Shown piece after piece: positions 11,714 to 23,239 of a stretch of DNA of 64,000 bases. The translations under genes and the position numbers were made by a program. Positions within the stretch are counted from its first letter, which is position 1; each line of letters begins with the position of its first letter. This DNA is from Tipula vernalis. Lineage: Eukaryota > Arthropoda > Insecta > Diptera > Tipulidae. The notes below the pieces were generated by a model that saw only the letters and a list, made by a program, of their open reading frames with translations, ran no database searches and was not told the DNA's origin. The stretch covers positions 261,894,245 to 261,958,244 of the forward strand of contig OY282559.1 in the NCBI GenBank assembly GCA_958295665.1. The letters run 5' to 3'.

Positions 11714-12128
11714 AATTATTTAGAACTGAGACGTGTTGAACAGCAATCAAAAACGCATTCGCCATTTTTCATTTGCGACCTTTAACAATTAGATCCAGTT
11801 ATACAGGCGTGTTGAAAATTCTTAAGAATTTTAATTACTTAATTCAGAGAGCATCCACAATGTTCTAAATTTCTTTTCTGAAAATTTATGCCGTTTGTTC
11901 AGATTACAATGCTATGTGAGCAATCTGAGAATTGGCCGATAAAAGTCTTTACTTCAGTCTGGGTGGAGCAATGCTGTGAACCACTCGATAATACAAAAAA
12001 TAAAACACAAACAATACAAAATTAAAATTATGATCAATTATCTTCGACTTTATTTTCTATATCGCCTACCGCCTCTCCTCTCTACCTTATCCGCAATAAT
12101 ATTTGCTATAATCTTTAGGTTCATATTT
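11714..12128. repeat. Dispersed repeat A, copy 2
   Basis: Same repeat as 3368-3735, same orientation, slightly longer because of small insertions such as one around 11,735-11,770. It shares the CATCCACAATGTT and GTGAACCA blocks. No recognisable coding content. Confidence 0.75.
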
Positions 12129-12432
12129 TTAAACAAAGATAAATCGACGGATTAATCCACAGTTTTCGAAAATTCATTGATTTAGCCCAAGTACTTTTGG
12201 TAATTTTAAATGTGGATCTTGAGCGAAGCGATTTTCGAATTAATAACTGTTTGCTGGGACATTTGTCATTTTGTTGTTTGGCTTTCCCTCAATATTTTTG
12301 GATTTACACTATTGACAGACACAAAGATTATCGCAATAACCTAAGATCGCGATTACGATTTCATTTTAAAAATGACCACAAAAAAAATAATTTTTCTCAT
12401 TTAAACTTTCTGTCTCTTTTTTGTATTTCATA

Positions 12433-13768
12433 CACTGCGCGACACTTGATTACCCTCACTTGAAAATTTTTCATAAAACCTAAGATAATGCGCCAAATTA
12501 TTTGAAATTTTTTCATAATCCCCATTTCGATTATTTTACTTATTTAAACTGCGACACTTAATTACCCTCATCTGTGAAATTAGGTAATAAAACCCATTAC
12601 GTTTTATTGTTTTGATAATTTTTATTAATTTAATATTTAGTGTGTCCTCCATTGTTCCTTACAACATCAAAAATTAAATTAGGCAAACACCTATAAAATT
12701 TTGTATTAATTTTATCGGTACTTTCTCGAAAGCATCATAAACAGCCTGTCATAAGATCATTCCGGCATTCCTATTGCCTTCCATTTGAAGAAATTTGTCT
12801 CGATAGCCATCCCCAAAAATTTTCAATAATATTTAAATCCGGAGATAAAGCCGACCAATTCAAAACTTCCACGTTATTGTCTTCAACCACTGTTTTACTC
12901 GTGCAGCTGTGTGGATTGCTGCGTTATCTTGCTGGAAAATCCAGCGTTGGCCTTCAAACATTTCGTCAAAATTGATTTTTTGTACTTCTAGAAGCTCGAT
13001 GTAGCTTTGCGAGTTTTATCGGCCCTCCAGGCCAACCAAATTAATAGCACTATGAAAAGAAATTGCTGCTCACACCTTGATGGAACAAACACTAGTGTGG
13101 CGGCGGGACAAAAATAGCTCCGATTTCCTCAAATCATGGAAGTAATGTCTAAAACCATCTGGTCCATCTAAGTTAAACTTTTTCTCGTCCGAAAAATAAC
13201 CTGGAACCATTCCTCCTTCCAATGCAGATAGATGTCCACGGCAATATTCCAATCGAGCACTTCTATGTTGCTGAAGCAATCGTGGTTTTTTCTTAAGTTT
13301 TTGTCGCCGGAGATGTGAACACTTTTTTATTATCTTCTGAACAGTACGGATACTGGCAGAGACTCCAATTTTCTATTTTATTTTTTTTTGCAGATTGCAT
13401 CGAATTCGAAGCTCCGCGCAAAACAGCTCCATTCTATTGTCACCCTTTCACTTTTCCACGACCCATTTTCACCACTAGGAACTGCAGCCGGTAATAAAAT
13501 TAATAAATTAAACTGAACACAACAAAATTTATTTACACGCACCTTATGCCTTCGACGTCAAAAACAAAGTGATGAGAGTAATCAGGTGTCGCAGTTTAAA
13601 TAAGTAAAATAATCGAAATGGGGATTTTCCACTTCGCATTACATGCAAGTATGAGTATTAGTCCTTGAAAAGTTAGATAAGATAGAAACCAAGGTGATGA
13701 AAAAATTTCAAATAATTAGGCGCATTATCTTAGGTTTTATGGAAAATGTTCAAGTGTGTCGCGGAGTG
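12433..13768 (-). mobile_element. Tc1/Tc3-like element with IR/DR ends
   Basis: The 1,336-bp element is flanked by TA (12431-12432 and 13769-13770). The outer ends begin CACTGCGCGACAC on the left and CACTCCGCGACAC on the right read inward. An inner repeat of the same motif (CTGCGACACTTAATTACCCT) lies near 12,550 and, inverted, near 13,571-13,597. The terminal regions of about 150 bp therefore carry two transposase-binding-like repeats each, the classic IR/DR arrangement of Tc1 relatives. The right outer end lacks about 14 bp present on the left. Confidence 0.88.
12630..13466 (-). pseudogene. Tc3-like transposase, decayed
   Basis: Minus strand; the likely start at 13466 gives MGRGK. Recognisable blocks in order: a degenerate N-terminal helix-turn-helix region, SVRTVQKII-like text, SDEKKFNLDGPDGFRHYFHD with the first catalytic Asp, IFQQDNAAIHTAARVK with the second Asp, SPDLNIIENFWGWLS with the third acidic residue, and the C-terminal NNGGHTKY before a stop at 12630. 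DGPDG and the GGHTKY end are typical of Tc3. Several frameshifts and stops separate the blocks, so no active enzyme is made. It sits wholly within the TA-flanked element. Confidence 0.85.
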
Positions 13769-14374
13769 TATGTATTTATCGAGTTTGTACAACTAGATTA
13801 CGATAATGAAGTTATGAAACTCGATAATCCTTAGAGCATTAAAATTGTGTTGTGACAGACCGAAAAACCTAACTGCATAATCCCGAATTCAATATTAGCT
13901 AGTTTGTGCCTGTCGGAGGTATTTTTAGTCTTTAATCAATATCGTGATTTGTGGTATTCCTGTGCAAGAAATAAATAAAATGAAAACGAGCTTCTTAGAG
14001 GGTGTTTGCCAAATAATGAACACCTTCTTTATAAAACTTGAATGGACACCGAAATTCTTCCTTATTGTAAAACTCCACGTCTATCCTATTGTGAAACACT
14101 TTAGGACGTTTGGATCGTATCGATAATATTATCTCGTAATCTAATTCACCAGGCTCTGTAGACGAAAATTCATTAAATTTAATTTTAAATTTTTGTATAT
14201 GTAATTTGACAGATCGAAAATGACGTTTTATATTTCCGAATTTTCGAAAATAGCTCTATCCACTATTTTTAGCCATCGATATCGAGGTATAAATCCGAGG
14301 ATATAATATTAATCCAGGTTTGATTCAGTGGATTTATCTTCGTTTAAATATAAGAAAGAGGAAGGGGGAGCAAT
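13769..14374. other. No gene recognised
   Basis: About 600 bp between the Tc3-like element and the left palindrome arm. A 60-codon open frame at 13,944 has no recognisable similarity. Confidence 0.5.
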
Positions 14375-14689
14375 TTTATGTTTTTTTTTTCAATGTATTG
14401 ACAAATATCTATCCAAAAATATCATAGCTGGGCATTTCACTATCATAATAATATCTTCAAATGTCAAACAAAATTGTTTCAATGCTATGAAAAAATTAGT
14501 TGTCTTTTAAAATTTGCCAGTTGTGGTTAATTTAATAATTATTTGTTAAAGTAATTTTTTCAGAAAATTGTACAATACGGAGAACTACCACCTCGTCCAA
14601 AAATTTCATTTCCTTTTACAAATACCAAGATTTTCTATCGCCAACAACAGCGCTTCCAGATTTTTTTTTTACTCTGCTCTAATTTTTTA

Positions 14690-14849
14690 TTTTGTACATA
14701 TTGATTTTTCTTCTAACGTCTTCAACATTTACGGCCATTTCGTCCGCTATATTTTGTAAAATAGAATTTTTTATGTCTACCCGTTTGCAATTTGTATGGG
14801 TTATCTTCCATAATATTTCATTTTTTCGGTACAAATCGATTAATCGCAT
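14690..14849 (-). pseudogene. MADF (Myb/SANT-like) domain fragment
   Basis: On the minus strand this stretch reads TMRLIDLYRKNEILWKI, then IADEMAVNVEDVRRKI. It fits the MADF pattern: LI-x-LYR-x-N-x-x-LW near the N-terminus and an EELA-like helix followed by V-x-K-K-I near the C-terminus. It is cut on its 5' side by the mariner inserted at the TA 14852-14853. The sequence beyond the mariner (15,752-15,784) contains a possible splice acceptor. PIF/Harbinger elements usually encode a Myb/MADF accessory protein next to the transposase, and a Harbinger transposase lies 2 kb away, so this may be its partner gene. A host MADF gene fragment is the alternative. Confidence 0.65.
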
Positions 14850-14853
14850 TGTA

Positions 14854-15751
14854 AAGAGTTTTCCAATAAGGACTTGACAATTTTTTTTTAAATAAAACTC
14901 AAACCATTTGAGATATCTCGAAAATTTTATTATTGGGTCAAAGTACAATCAAAACATTTATGTATGGAATTCGACATCGTTCATATGTCCACCACGGGAA
15001 CGTTTGCAAGTGTCGATTCGTTGAACCCAATTTTCGATGACTCGGCCACACATCTCGACCGAAACGGCCGCTATCTCTCGTTCCATATTGGCTCTGAGCA
15101 CCTCTAACGATGCCGGCTTGTTGACATAGACCAATGATTTAACGTAGCCCCATAAAATAAAAAAAACTAGAGGTAATCACACGATCTAGGCGGCCAATCG
15201 ACAAGACCATTTCTGGATATAACACGTTCATCGAATTTAGATTTCAATAAGTCGATTGTTAGACCCGCTGTGTGGCATGTCGCACCGTCTTGTTGAAATC
15301 ACATATCATTAATGTCTAGCTCATGCAATAGACCAAAGAAATAACGTTGCAACATGTCTCTATAGCAGCGAATCGACTGGTTTGGTTCGTTTGCGACGGA
15401 CGCTTGAACGGCAGGAATATTTCTCGGCACTTCGACCAACCCGTTGTCTCACTGGGACGGTACCATCCGACAGCGAATATTTAGACTCAAATTTTTTCAC
15501 TAGATTATGAATTGCTTGTTTACTGGGACGATAATAACGACTAAAAATTGGAATTAACTCAAGAGCGTTAATTGCGGCCACCGACTTTTGCAGTAAATTT
15601 TAATTATTTGTAAACGTTGTTCGTTCGTGTACTTCACCATGATGAAAATGTTGCCTTTACTGAATGTTATGACACTGACAGTTTGGTTATTGGTTCAAGG
15701 GTGCGTCCACAGTGAAAGTTCAAAGTTGTCAAGTCCTTATTGGAAAACCCT
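14854..15751 (-). mobile_element. Internally deleted mariner (DD41D-like)
   Basis: The ends are inverted: AGAGTTTTCCAATAAGGACT on the left and the matching GGGTTTTCCAATAAGGACTT on the right, with flanking TA at 14852-14853 and 15752-15753. On the minus strand the N-terminal helix-turn-helix region (YYRPSKQAIHNLVKKFESKY) is followed, after a deletion, directly by the second catalytic block FQQDGATCHTA and the region ending SRGGHMNDVEF. The first catalytic Asp block is missing, so this copy is non-autonomous. The terminal sequence GGGTTTTCCAATA is shared with the full-length relative at 37,048-38,347. Confidence 0.85.
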
Positions 15752-15908
15752 TACTTTCTGTATTAAAAGACATTTTGTCAGCATGAGAGAAAATTTCAAA
15801 TGGCAAAACAAAACATCTTTTTTATGACATTTCGTAATATTTTACTAATATATTTTCGTGAAATAGCCTCCTGATATATATTGCTAATAGTTTCAAAATA
15901 CGTATAAT

Positions 15909-15928
15909 ATACACACACACACATACAT
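15909..15928. repeat. (CA)n microsatellite
   Basis: A short ACACACACACAC run inside the loop of the large palindrome. Confidence 0.8.
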
Positions 15929-16695
15929 TGATAAAATTTATATCATGATATAAACTATTAGTGAAATTGCATAGTGTAGACAGCGAGTAAATTAGTAAAC
16001 TATTATGAAATGTCATAAAAAAGTTGTTTTGTTTTGTCATTTGAAATTGTCCTATTAAAAAAAATCTGGAAGCGCTGTTAAATAAAGTTTTTGGGCGCGG
16101 TGGTTCTCCGTATTGTACAATTTTCTGCAAAATTTTCTTGGACAAATTATTTTTAACCTAATCACAACTGGCAAGTGTTAAAAAACAACTAATTTTTTCA
16201 TAGCATTGAAACAATTTTGTTTGACATTTGAAGATATTATATTATGATAGTGAAATGCCCACCTATGATATTTTTTGGACAAATATTTGTCAAAACATTG
16301 ACAAAAAACATATACAAACAAAAAATTGCTGATAGAAAATATCAGTGAATTTGCATAGTGTAGTCGGCGGGTAAATATCAATAAAACATCGCAGAAAGAT
16401 ATATTTAAAAGCTTACTAGATATATTTTATTTTTAATTGTTGACGATATTATTATGAGTACCCGGCTACTCGGATGTTTTGGTCTTTCTCGCTGGATAAT
16501 TTCATTCCTTACCCCCCCCCCCAGACAGTCTCGACGCAGTAACGCATAAACGCAATAAAGTACTTGAAAATATATACAAATTGACAAAGTCGGCGGACCT
16601 AGCGCATTAGACCAAGTACTAAAAATAAAATATTTTCAATAAGCACGCAAGAACGGATTGAAGTGTCAGTTGTGATGTAAATAAAAAATAAAAAA

Positions 16696-17960
16696 ATGAA
16701 ACATATTGGTACCGCTAAATTAAAAAAAATAAAAGTGATGTTACTTGCGTGTCAAATGGCATATATGTGGCTAATTCGTGATAAAAAACGAAAAAGGCGA
16801 TTTTATGCTAGGCCGGAAAACTTAAATCGGGCTTAAAAAAGGTTTTTACGAAGTAGGTTTTATGGCCATCAAACGGAACAAAGAACAATTTGTGAAGCAC
16901 ACGAGAATCACAGTTCCTGTATTTCACGAATTATTGTCTCTAATAAAAGACTAGTTGATAAGGAGGAGTACGTGTTACACTATAAATCCAGAGGCACGAC
17001 TGGCGTTAACCTTAACGTAAATTATAAAATTTGTTTAGGTCAGAAATTAGTTTATTTATATGTTTCAATTTATTAAGGCATCTTTCTCAAGGTGTAAGCT
17101 TCCAATTTCTGGGAGATAGTTTTAAAGTTGGAAGGTCGACCGAGAGATAGTTCTTCAAACTTGTGAAGCCATTTAGAAAATTTTAGGGCCAAAATTTGTT
17201 AAAAACACTGATCATCGCGATTATAAGAAAATTGCAAAAGATTTTTGGGAAAACTTACCCAACTGCATCGTAGCGATAGACGGTAAACACATTTCCATAA
17301 TGTGTCCGCCCAATAGTGGGTCATAATTCTATAATTATAAGAATTCTACCAGCATTGTCTTGCTAGCAGCGTGTGACGCGGACTATAATTTCACGATGGT
17401 TGATATAGGTGCTTATGGAAGCCAGAGCGATGGAGGTTTAATTTTTTTTAAATGTACATACATATTTTTGTATTATAATTTAAACAATTTCACTTAACAC
17501 AGGGATATTGGCAGTATCGCCATTTGGCAAAGATCTATTGAATAATGAACTACTACTCGCTCATAATTCAGAATTGCCAGGAAATACCACAACCTTTCCA
17601 CATTTTTTGTTGGGGATCCAGCCTTTCCTCGTAAGGAAAATTTAATGAGGCCCTATCCACGACAAAATCTGACATTAGATAAAAAAATTTATAATTATAC
17701 AATAGAATTTCAAAAGGTAGGATAGTCATCGAAAATGCCTTTGGAATCTTACGGAAAGATGGTGTGTTTTAAGAACCATTATATGTTGTACTTCTAGGAT
17801 TATTGATTTATTTTTTCTTTGTAGATTGTATTGGCGACAATAACGTTGCATAATTTTTTTAAAAAAGACCCAGTGTGTCGATAATCCATACTTTGACGCA
17901 AATGTCGTGGATTTCAGTTAAGAGATTCTTTGAAAAATTATTTCCTGCAGGAGGGCGCCA
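16696..17960 (+). pseudogene. PIF/Harbinger transposase, decayed
   Basis: Plus strand, broken by stops and frameshifts. Recognisable blocks in order: TRITVPVFHELLSLIK near 16,890; INPEARLALTLTY-like text near 16,985; LPNCIVAIDGKHIS near 17,260 with the first catalytic Asp of DDE_Tnp_4; [17 protein letters not shown] near 17,345 with the second acidic residue; GSQSDGG; then, after a likely intron ending AACACAG at about 17,503, FGKDLLNNELLL, VGDPAFPRKENLMRPYP near 17,610 and ENAFGI near 17,740. A second likely intron ends TTTGTAG near 17,825, followed by IVLATITLHNFFKKDP. ENLMRPYP and the LHNF C-terminus are diagnostic. Terminal repeats were not identified. Confidence 0.85.
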
Positions 17961-18155
17961 TTGATCGGCAAAATAAAATACATTAAATAAAATTAATTTC
18001 AATTTCTTGTGTAAACGTAAAATTCAATCATTTTATTAAAATAAAATTTATAATATTTATTGCAATAAATTTAATTATTATCTCAAATTTTAATTCTTTT
18101 TATAAAAAAAATAATAATTTTAATTATCAACATATATTTCAGTTTCCAGCACCCG

Positions 18156-18542
18156 AGGCCGATAGTATAAAAACGTTGATGCATTGGTTTAACAGCAGAG
18201 TAGTTTAACGCCATTTCCAAATTGATACACGAAAACAAAATTTCGGCAAAAATGTTTTCTAGAATTTAATAAAGTCTTTGTTAATATTATTTTATACATT
18301 ATTTATACATATATTAGGACTTGAAAAATCTCTTTGTACTTTTAATTTTAGGGAAATTTTGCAAAAATTCTTTTCAAATGTAAAGTTTTCTAGTGGGAAA
18401 CTTTCAGTTATGTAGCTAAATAATACAGATATAGCAGGGATACTATTAGGATTAAAAAATATAAAAGTATTGGTTCCTGAACTTCGGCAACTTAAAACTG
18501 CTTATCGCAAATTGGTATGCCATTGCCAGATAAGTGACGGTG
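18156..18542. repeat. Long direct repeat, copy 1
   Basis: Matches 20,848-21,297 in the same orientation over its whole length, from AGGCCGATAGTATAAAAACG to CCAGATAAGTGACGGTG. It lacks an internal block of about 82 bp present in copy 2 (after GGTTCCTGAACTT). The 2.3 kb between the copies contains a degenerate satellite. Confidence 0.9.
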
Positions 18543-18649
18543 CAATAAGCATTTGCTTACCATTCGAAGAAATTCCCATTATTCGGTATAACAAAAATAC
18601 TTCTTTTAAACAACAACATTTCTAATTTATTTATTTCCAGATTGGATGA

Positions 18650-20330
18650 ACAATGCATATGCTATAACCTAAAACTGAATAACTTGAAGTATTGTTTTAG
18701 ATAATTTAATTGTTGTATCTCTCGAGCTTATTAAAAACCTTTAAAGTTAGCAAAGCTCTTTATTCTAAGTAAATTATAACTAGTAGGTGCAACGTTAGAC
18801 CCTACCTGGCATTCAGCATCGAAAATTACAAAGTAAGTGACATTTTAATATGTTGAACCACAACGCCGCATATCTTTGTATTTTGATAATAACATTGTAT
18901 TTTGATTTAAATTCTTTCAAAATTTAACGTGCAATGTATATTTACAATAAGTGTTAGGGCCTAAAACCGTATAACTTTATAGAGTTAGTTAAAATAATTT
19001 AATTGTTTAATGTCTCGAGCTTATCCTAAACGTTTAAAGCTAATAAAGCTCTTAAGTATAAGTTAATTGTAACAAATAATTTCTACTTTGACTTTATGTG
19101 GCATATTAATTAATCTCACCATCAACAATTATAAGTATTTTAAATTTGAATAAGTTTGACAATAGAACCGCGTCTCTTTGCATTTTGACAACAACAACAT
19201 TTCATTTTTAAAATGCATATTTACAATAAATGCTAGAACCTGAAACCGAAAATAATCAATATATGTTTCGAGCTTATTCTAAACTTTTACAGCTAACAAA
19301 GCTCTATAAACAAATTGTAACAACTATGTTCAACTTTTAACTAAAATACATCTTAATTAACGACAATATCGAAAAACACAAGTACATGAAATTTTAATAA
19401 ATTTGACAACAGCAACGGGTCTCTTTGTATTTTGACAACAACAACATTTGAAACTGATTTATTTAGAAATGAGATATAAAATATATATAAGCAATAAATA
19501 CTAGGGCCTGAAACCGACTTAATTAAAGTTTTATTGAAGATAACTTAATCATTTGTTTCGAGCTTTATTCTAAACTTCAAAAGCTTTTTTTTTTATTTTT
19601 TTTATTGGGGCTCCTACTTAAAATAGGGCAATTTGATAATAATATTTCATAGCCATAATTCATAACTCATTTTTTTTACCATAATTTTTAATCTTGAATA
19701 AAAACTAGATTATTCCCTAGACACATAGTCAACAGGATCTTATTTTACATTAAACCTTCATCCCACTAGACTTAATAAATTCATTCATTCCCCTATAAGC
19801 CAAACCGTCCCCATTCACTATATCACTTAGATTTCTTGCATTCGATGCTTCCACAAAACTAACAGTCTTTGTCCTCACTTAAATGACGTTCCCACAAGCA
19901 TTCCTTCCAGTATCGAGGAAAGTCTAACGAGAGGAATGGAGTACAAAGCGCTCCGTGGTACTTCCATTTTAATAGATTTTATAAAACCAACGCATCTCAT
20001 TGCATTTTAACAATAACAACATTTTAAACTGATTTATTTCAAAATTTGTTGTAAAATACAAATTAACAATTAATGCTTGAACCTGAAACCGAATTATTTA
20101 AAGGAATTTAGAACTTTGATTTTTTGAACTCTTTTCGTTTTGAGCTTATTCTAAACTTTAAAAACTAGAAAAGCTCATTATCCTAAGTAAATTATTTCTA
20201 GTAGCTCAAAATTTATGTTAAATTGGCATAATAGTTAACTTCGACATCAAAGATCACAGGTATTCGACATTTTAATAAACTTGGCAACAACAACGTCTTT
20301 TTTGCTCCGCGCCTTTATTTTTATTTGATT
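18650..20330. repeat. Degenerate tandem array, unit about 250-290 bp
   Basis: The motif TCGAGCTTATTCTAAAC, followed by AGCTAA-AAAGCTCT and later by GACAACAACAACATTT and GGGCCTGAAACCGA, recurs near 18,719, 19,011, 19,266, 19,556 and 20,138. Spacing is about 255-293 bp, with one double interval caused by an insertion at 19,585-19,963. Copies differ at many positions and no frame is conserved, so this looks like an old satellite or the non-coding interior of a mobile element. Confidence 0.8.
19585..19963 (-). mobile_element. Retroposed insert with oligo(T) start
   Basis: The sequence begins with T-rich runs (19,585-19,606) that read as an A-tail on the minus strand. It interrupts one unit of the satellite, whose sequence resumes at ATTTTAATAGATTT. 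This is consistent with a truncated LINE or SINE inserted in minus orientation. No coding block was recognised and the target duplication is not clear. Confidence 0.5.
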
Positions 20331-20847
20331 TCAGTTTATCGATTCCACAACTGTAAAAAACAATTAGTCTCAGATTGGCTCACCCGGCTAACCCTCATGA
20401 GTAATATGCCATTTTTCTCACTAGTACCATAAATAATTATTATTTTCATTAAACTGAAAAAATATCCGGATCCACTTATATACAAAAAAAAAAAAACTTT
20501 TATCTAAGAGTTTTTACCAGCGTCTTCAAAATTCTATTGAATATACATTGAACATAATTTCGAACCGACGTGAAAAAAAATCAAGGAAAAAACGATTGTT
20601 TCGAGTACACGATATAGAGGTAAGAAAGGTAAAGCTTTCAAAACACATTCAAAACAAGAAAAACTTGCAGATCTAATTGAAGCTGAACAAACCGACATGC
20701 TAGGCGAATTATGTGGTCCTCTAAAAATATTATCCAAAGGGTAACAGTTAAGCGCATAACAACGGAATACACTACATAAACAGAATAGAAAACCTACAGG
20801 TGTGATAGAGCTACTTTCAACACTTGTCTTCCGTATTCCATCACCTT

Positions 20848-21297
20848 AGGCCGATAGTATAAAAACGTTGATGCATTGGTTTAACAGCAGAGTAGTTTAA
20901 CGCTATTTCCAAATTTGTCCACGAAAAAAAAAAATTCAGCACAAAAAGTTTTCTAGAATTTAATAAATTCATTGTTAATATTATTATACATCGAAAAAAT
21001 CTCTGTGCTTTTAATTTTAGGGAAATTTTTCTCAAATACTTTTCAAATGTAAAGTTGGCTAGTGGCAAACTTTCAGTTGAGTAGCTAAATAATACAGATA
21101 TAGCAGGGATAATATTAGGATTAGAAAATATAAAAATATTGGTTCCTGAACTTACATACCACTTAGGAAATCAAGACAATATCAAAGTATTTTTCGTGTC
21201 AATATTGTGTAGTTAGAGAATAACCATAATCCTACCATTCGGCAACTTAAAACTGCTTATCGCAAATTGGTATGCCATTGCCAGATAAGTGACGGTG
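20848..21297. repeat. Long direct repeat, copy 2
   Basis: Second copy of the repeat at 18,156-18,542, with an extra block of about 82 bp (approximately 21,153-21,238). Roughly 90 percent identical elsewhere. Together the pair could be remnants of LTRs or a segmental duplication. No TG...CA ends or retroviral genes were seen between them. Confidence 0.9.
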
Positions 21298-22377
21298 TAT
21301 AAAGCACAATATGGAACACAATTATTTGTTTTAATATTTTATCTATTTATTAAAATTAATTTGACAAAATTTTGTGTTAATGTTAATTATTGGCTTAATT
21401 ACTACCACCACTTAATTACATTTTTATTCTTTTAACCAAAGAAAGAATTGTTGTTGACGTGTTGTCAAAATGAACGCTATCAAGATAGTGTGTACATTTT
21501 ATAAAAAACGATGAACCAAAAAAACAATCCGAGCTAAATTCCTCTGTGTACATAAAAAGAGCGCACTGAAAATAAAAAGTAGAATTAGATTGGGTTCAGA
21601 AACGACAATAGATGGTGATGCAACTATTTAGTGTTGTACTAAGGTGTCCGATAGTGTTGTACTTTAGGTGTTGTACTAAGGTGTACAATACTGTTTAATT
21701 GTTTGTAAATATCACAGCCCTAGAGAATATCGACATTTACGAAAGTATTTCAGAAATCATAATTAAGAATTTGTAACGTTTTCATTTAAAAATTGGTCTT
21801 AGGAAAAAAAGTGATTTCCCATATGTTTTGTGTGTTTTACTATGAAAAGTTTCGTTTTTTCCTCGTTTCTAATTCCCTTATAAAAGCTCAGATTTTTTGA
21901 TTATGGCTCTATAAAATACAGGGTGCTCTGATACTGGACAGACAAACCAATTTTTGGAAAAAAGAATTTATCTAAATTTAAAATATTAGCGCACATACAC
22001 GGCATCTGAAAAATTCAAATCATACAATCAATTTAGATAATGTCAAAATTCTCGATAAACAAATCAATTTTAGGAAAAGATTGATTTTGGAAATGTTACA
22101 TATTAAATAAAGTACAAATTCGATTAATATTGTGGAAGATTATGCTTATATTGGCAACTCGTATAATGTATTTATTTATATAAGTGTTCTGTCCCATACT
22201 CATTTTATTTTTATTCAATTGTACAACCTTCCTACATGAAATCGCTTTAGCCAGGAAAATTTTTATATAAAAAGGAACTCATTTTGGAAATAATTTCCAT
22301 TATGCTTTTGATAATGATCCCGAATTGGGATTGAAAGCTCAAGCTTAAATATGCAAAAATAAAGAGCCATATGTTTA
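21298..22377. other. No gene recognised; short internal repeats
   Basis: Between about 21,630 and 21,690 the phrase GTGTTGTACT with AAGGTGT is repeated three times. No other structure was recognised. Confidence 0.5.
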
Positions 22378-23239
22378 AGACTGTGACCGAAATCTGTAAT
22401 ACATATTTTTTAGTACTAATTTTAGACATTTATTTGAAAAATATTCCCCTACATTCACAAATTTTTATTACGCTGCCCGAATGGTGTAATAATTTTTTGA
22501 AATATTTCCCCATCTATCATGTTGTTGTTCGATTTTAATGGAAAGCAATCCTTTTATATGCTTCAAATTGGCTCTCGTTTTATATATGTATTGTAGCGTA
22601 GGACTGTATTTGCTAGGGCATAGTACAATAGCATGATGGTGCAATTATTATCCCAAAAATTTTGGAAAACAAATTAAGATATAGTTGTTTTTATACAGGA
22701 AATGGGAAGGTCACGGGTGGTCTCAAATAAGAATTGTAACGCAAAATTAAAAATAATGGAGGCAGCTCTATATAGATTCAAATAAATCGTTAATGATGTA
22801 GTGCATACAGATCAACATTTTAAATTATCGACCAATTAATTTTATAATTGCTTCAATAATCTATCAGGCGATAGTGGTATCTCACATTTATGTTTCACTA
22901 GATCAATATGCCATTTAATTAAGATTAACCTTATAGTTGACATAAACGATTACGCGGACAAATCATCTCAATAGAAGAAAATATTAGTAGGCAACCTGCT
23001 GCAGTTGAAAATAGGAAATTATCATATTCCTATTATTATGTGCTGCTAGTTGACATTTTATTTTTATGATGTAAAATGCTAAGGCGACCATGTTAAATGT
23101 CGACAGAACAAATAATTTATTCTGCTTGTGTCAAAATTTCATAGCAAACGACAATGATAATTCGAGTGTATGCGGTTTTTTTAAATAAATATCAAAAATG
23201 TGTACTAAAAAATATTTATACAGGTTTCGGGCACAGTCT
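22378..23239. mobile_element. TA-flanked MITE with about 65-bp terminal repeats
   Basis: AGACTGTGACCGAAATCTGT at the left end is mirrored by the right end, and the match continues through ATATTTTTTAGTAC to about 65 bp with mismatches. The flanks are TA (22376-22377 and 23240-23241), giving an 862-bp element. No transposase was recognised inside. Terminal structure and TA duplication suggest a Tc1/mariner-type non-autonomous element. Confidence 0.7.

Larger units (their letters stand above)
14375..16318. mobile_element. Large interrupted palindrome (foldback element) with nested inserts
   Basis: The left arm 14375-14682 is the inverse of 16052-16318. The palindrome then continues inward as 15785-15870 versus 15965-16050, with a central loop of about 95 bp. 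The left arm is therefore split by 14683-15784, which holds a MADF-domain fragment and a deleted mariner. Matching landmarks are ACAAAATTGTTTCAATGC, CAGCGCTTCCAGA and TTTTTTATGACATTTC. Removing the insert leaves a foldback of about 840 bp. Whether the MADF fragment came with the neighbouring Harbinger element is unknown. Confidence 0.75.

Noticed and set aside
11562..11765. 67-codon open frame upstream of repeat A copy 2
   Set aside because: It overlaps the dispersed repeat, is not kept in the other copy and has no motif.
16511..16522. Poly(C) run as a regulatory site
   Set aside because: A lone homopolymer, possibly a sequencing artefact, with no supporting context.
18156..21297. LTR retrotransposon between the long direct repeats
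   Set aside because: No gag, protease, RT, primer site or TG...CA ends were found between them.
22247..22429. 60-codon hydrophobic open frame
   Set aside because: It crosses the end of the TA-flanked MITE and is explained by AT-rich composition.
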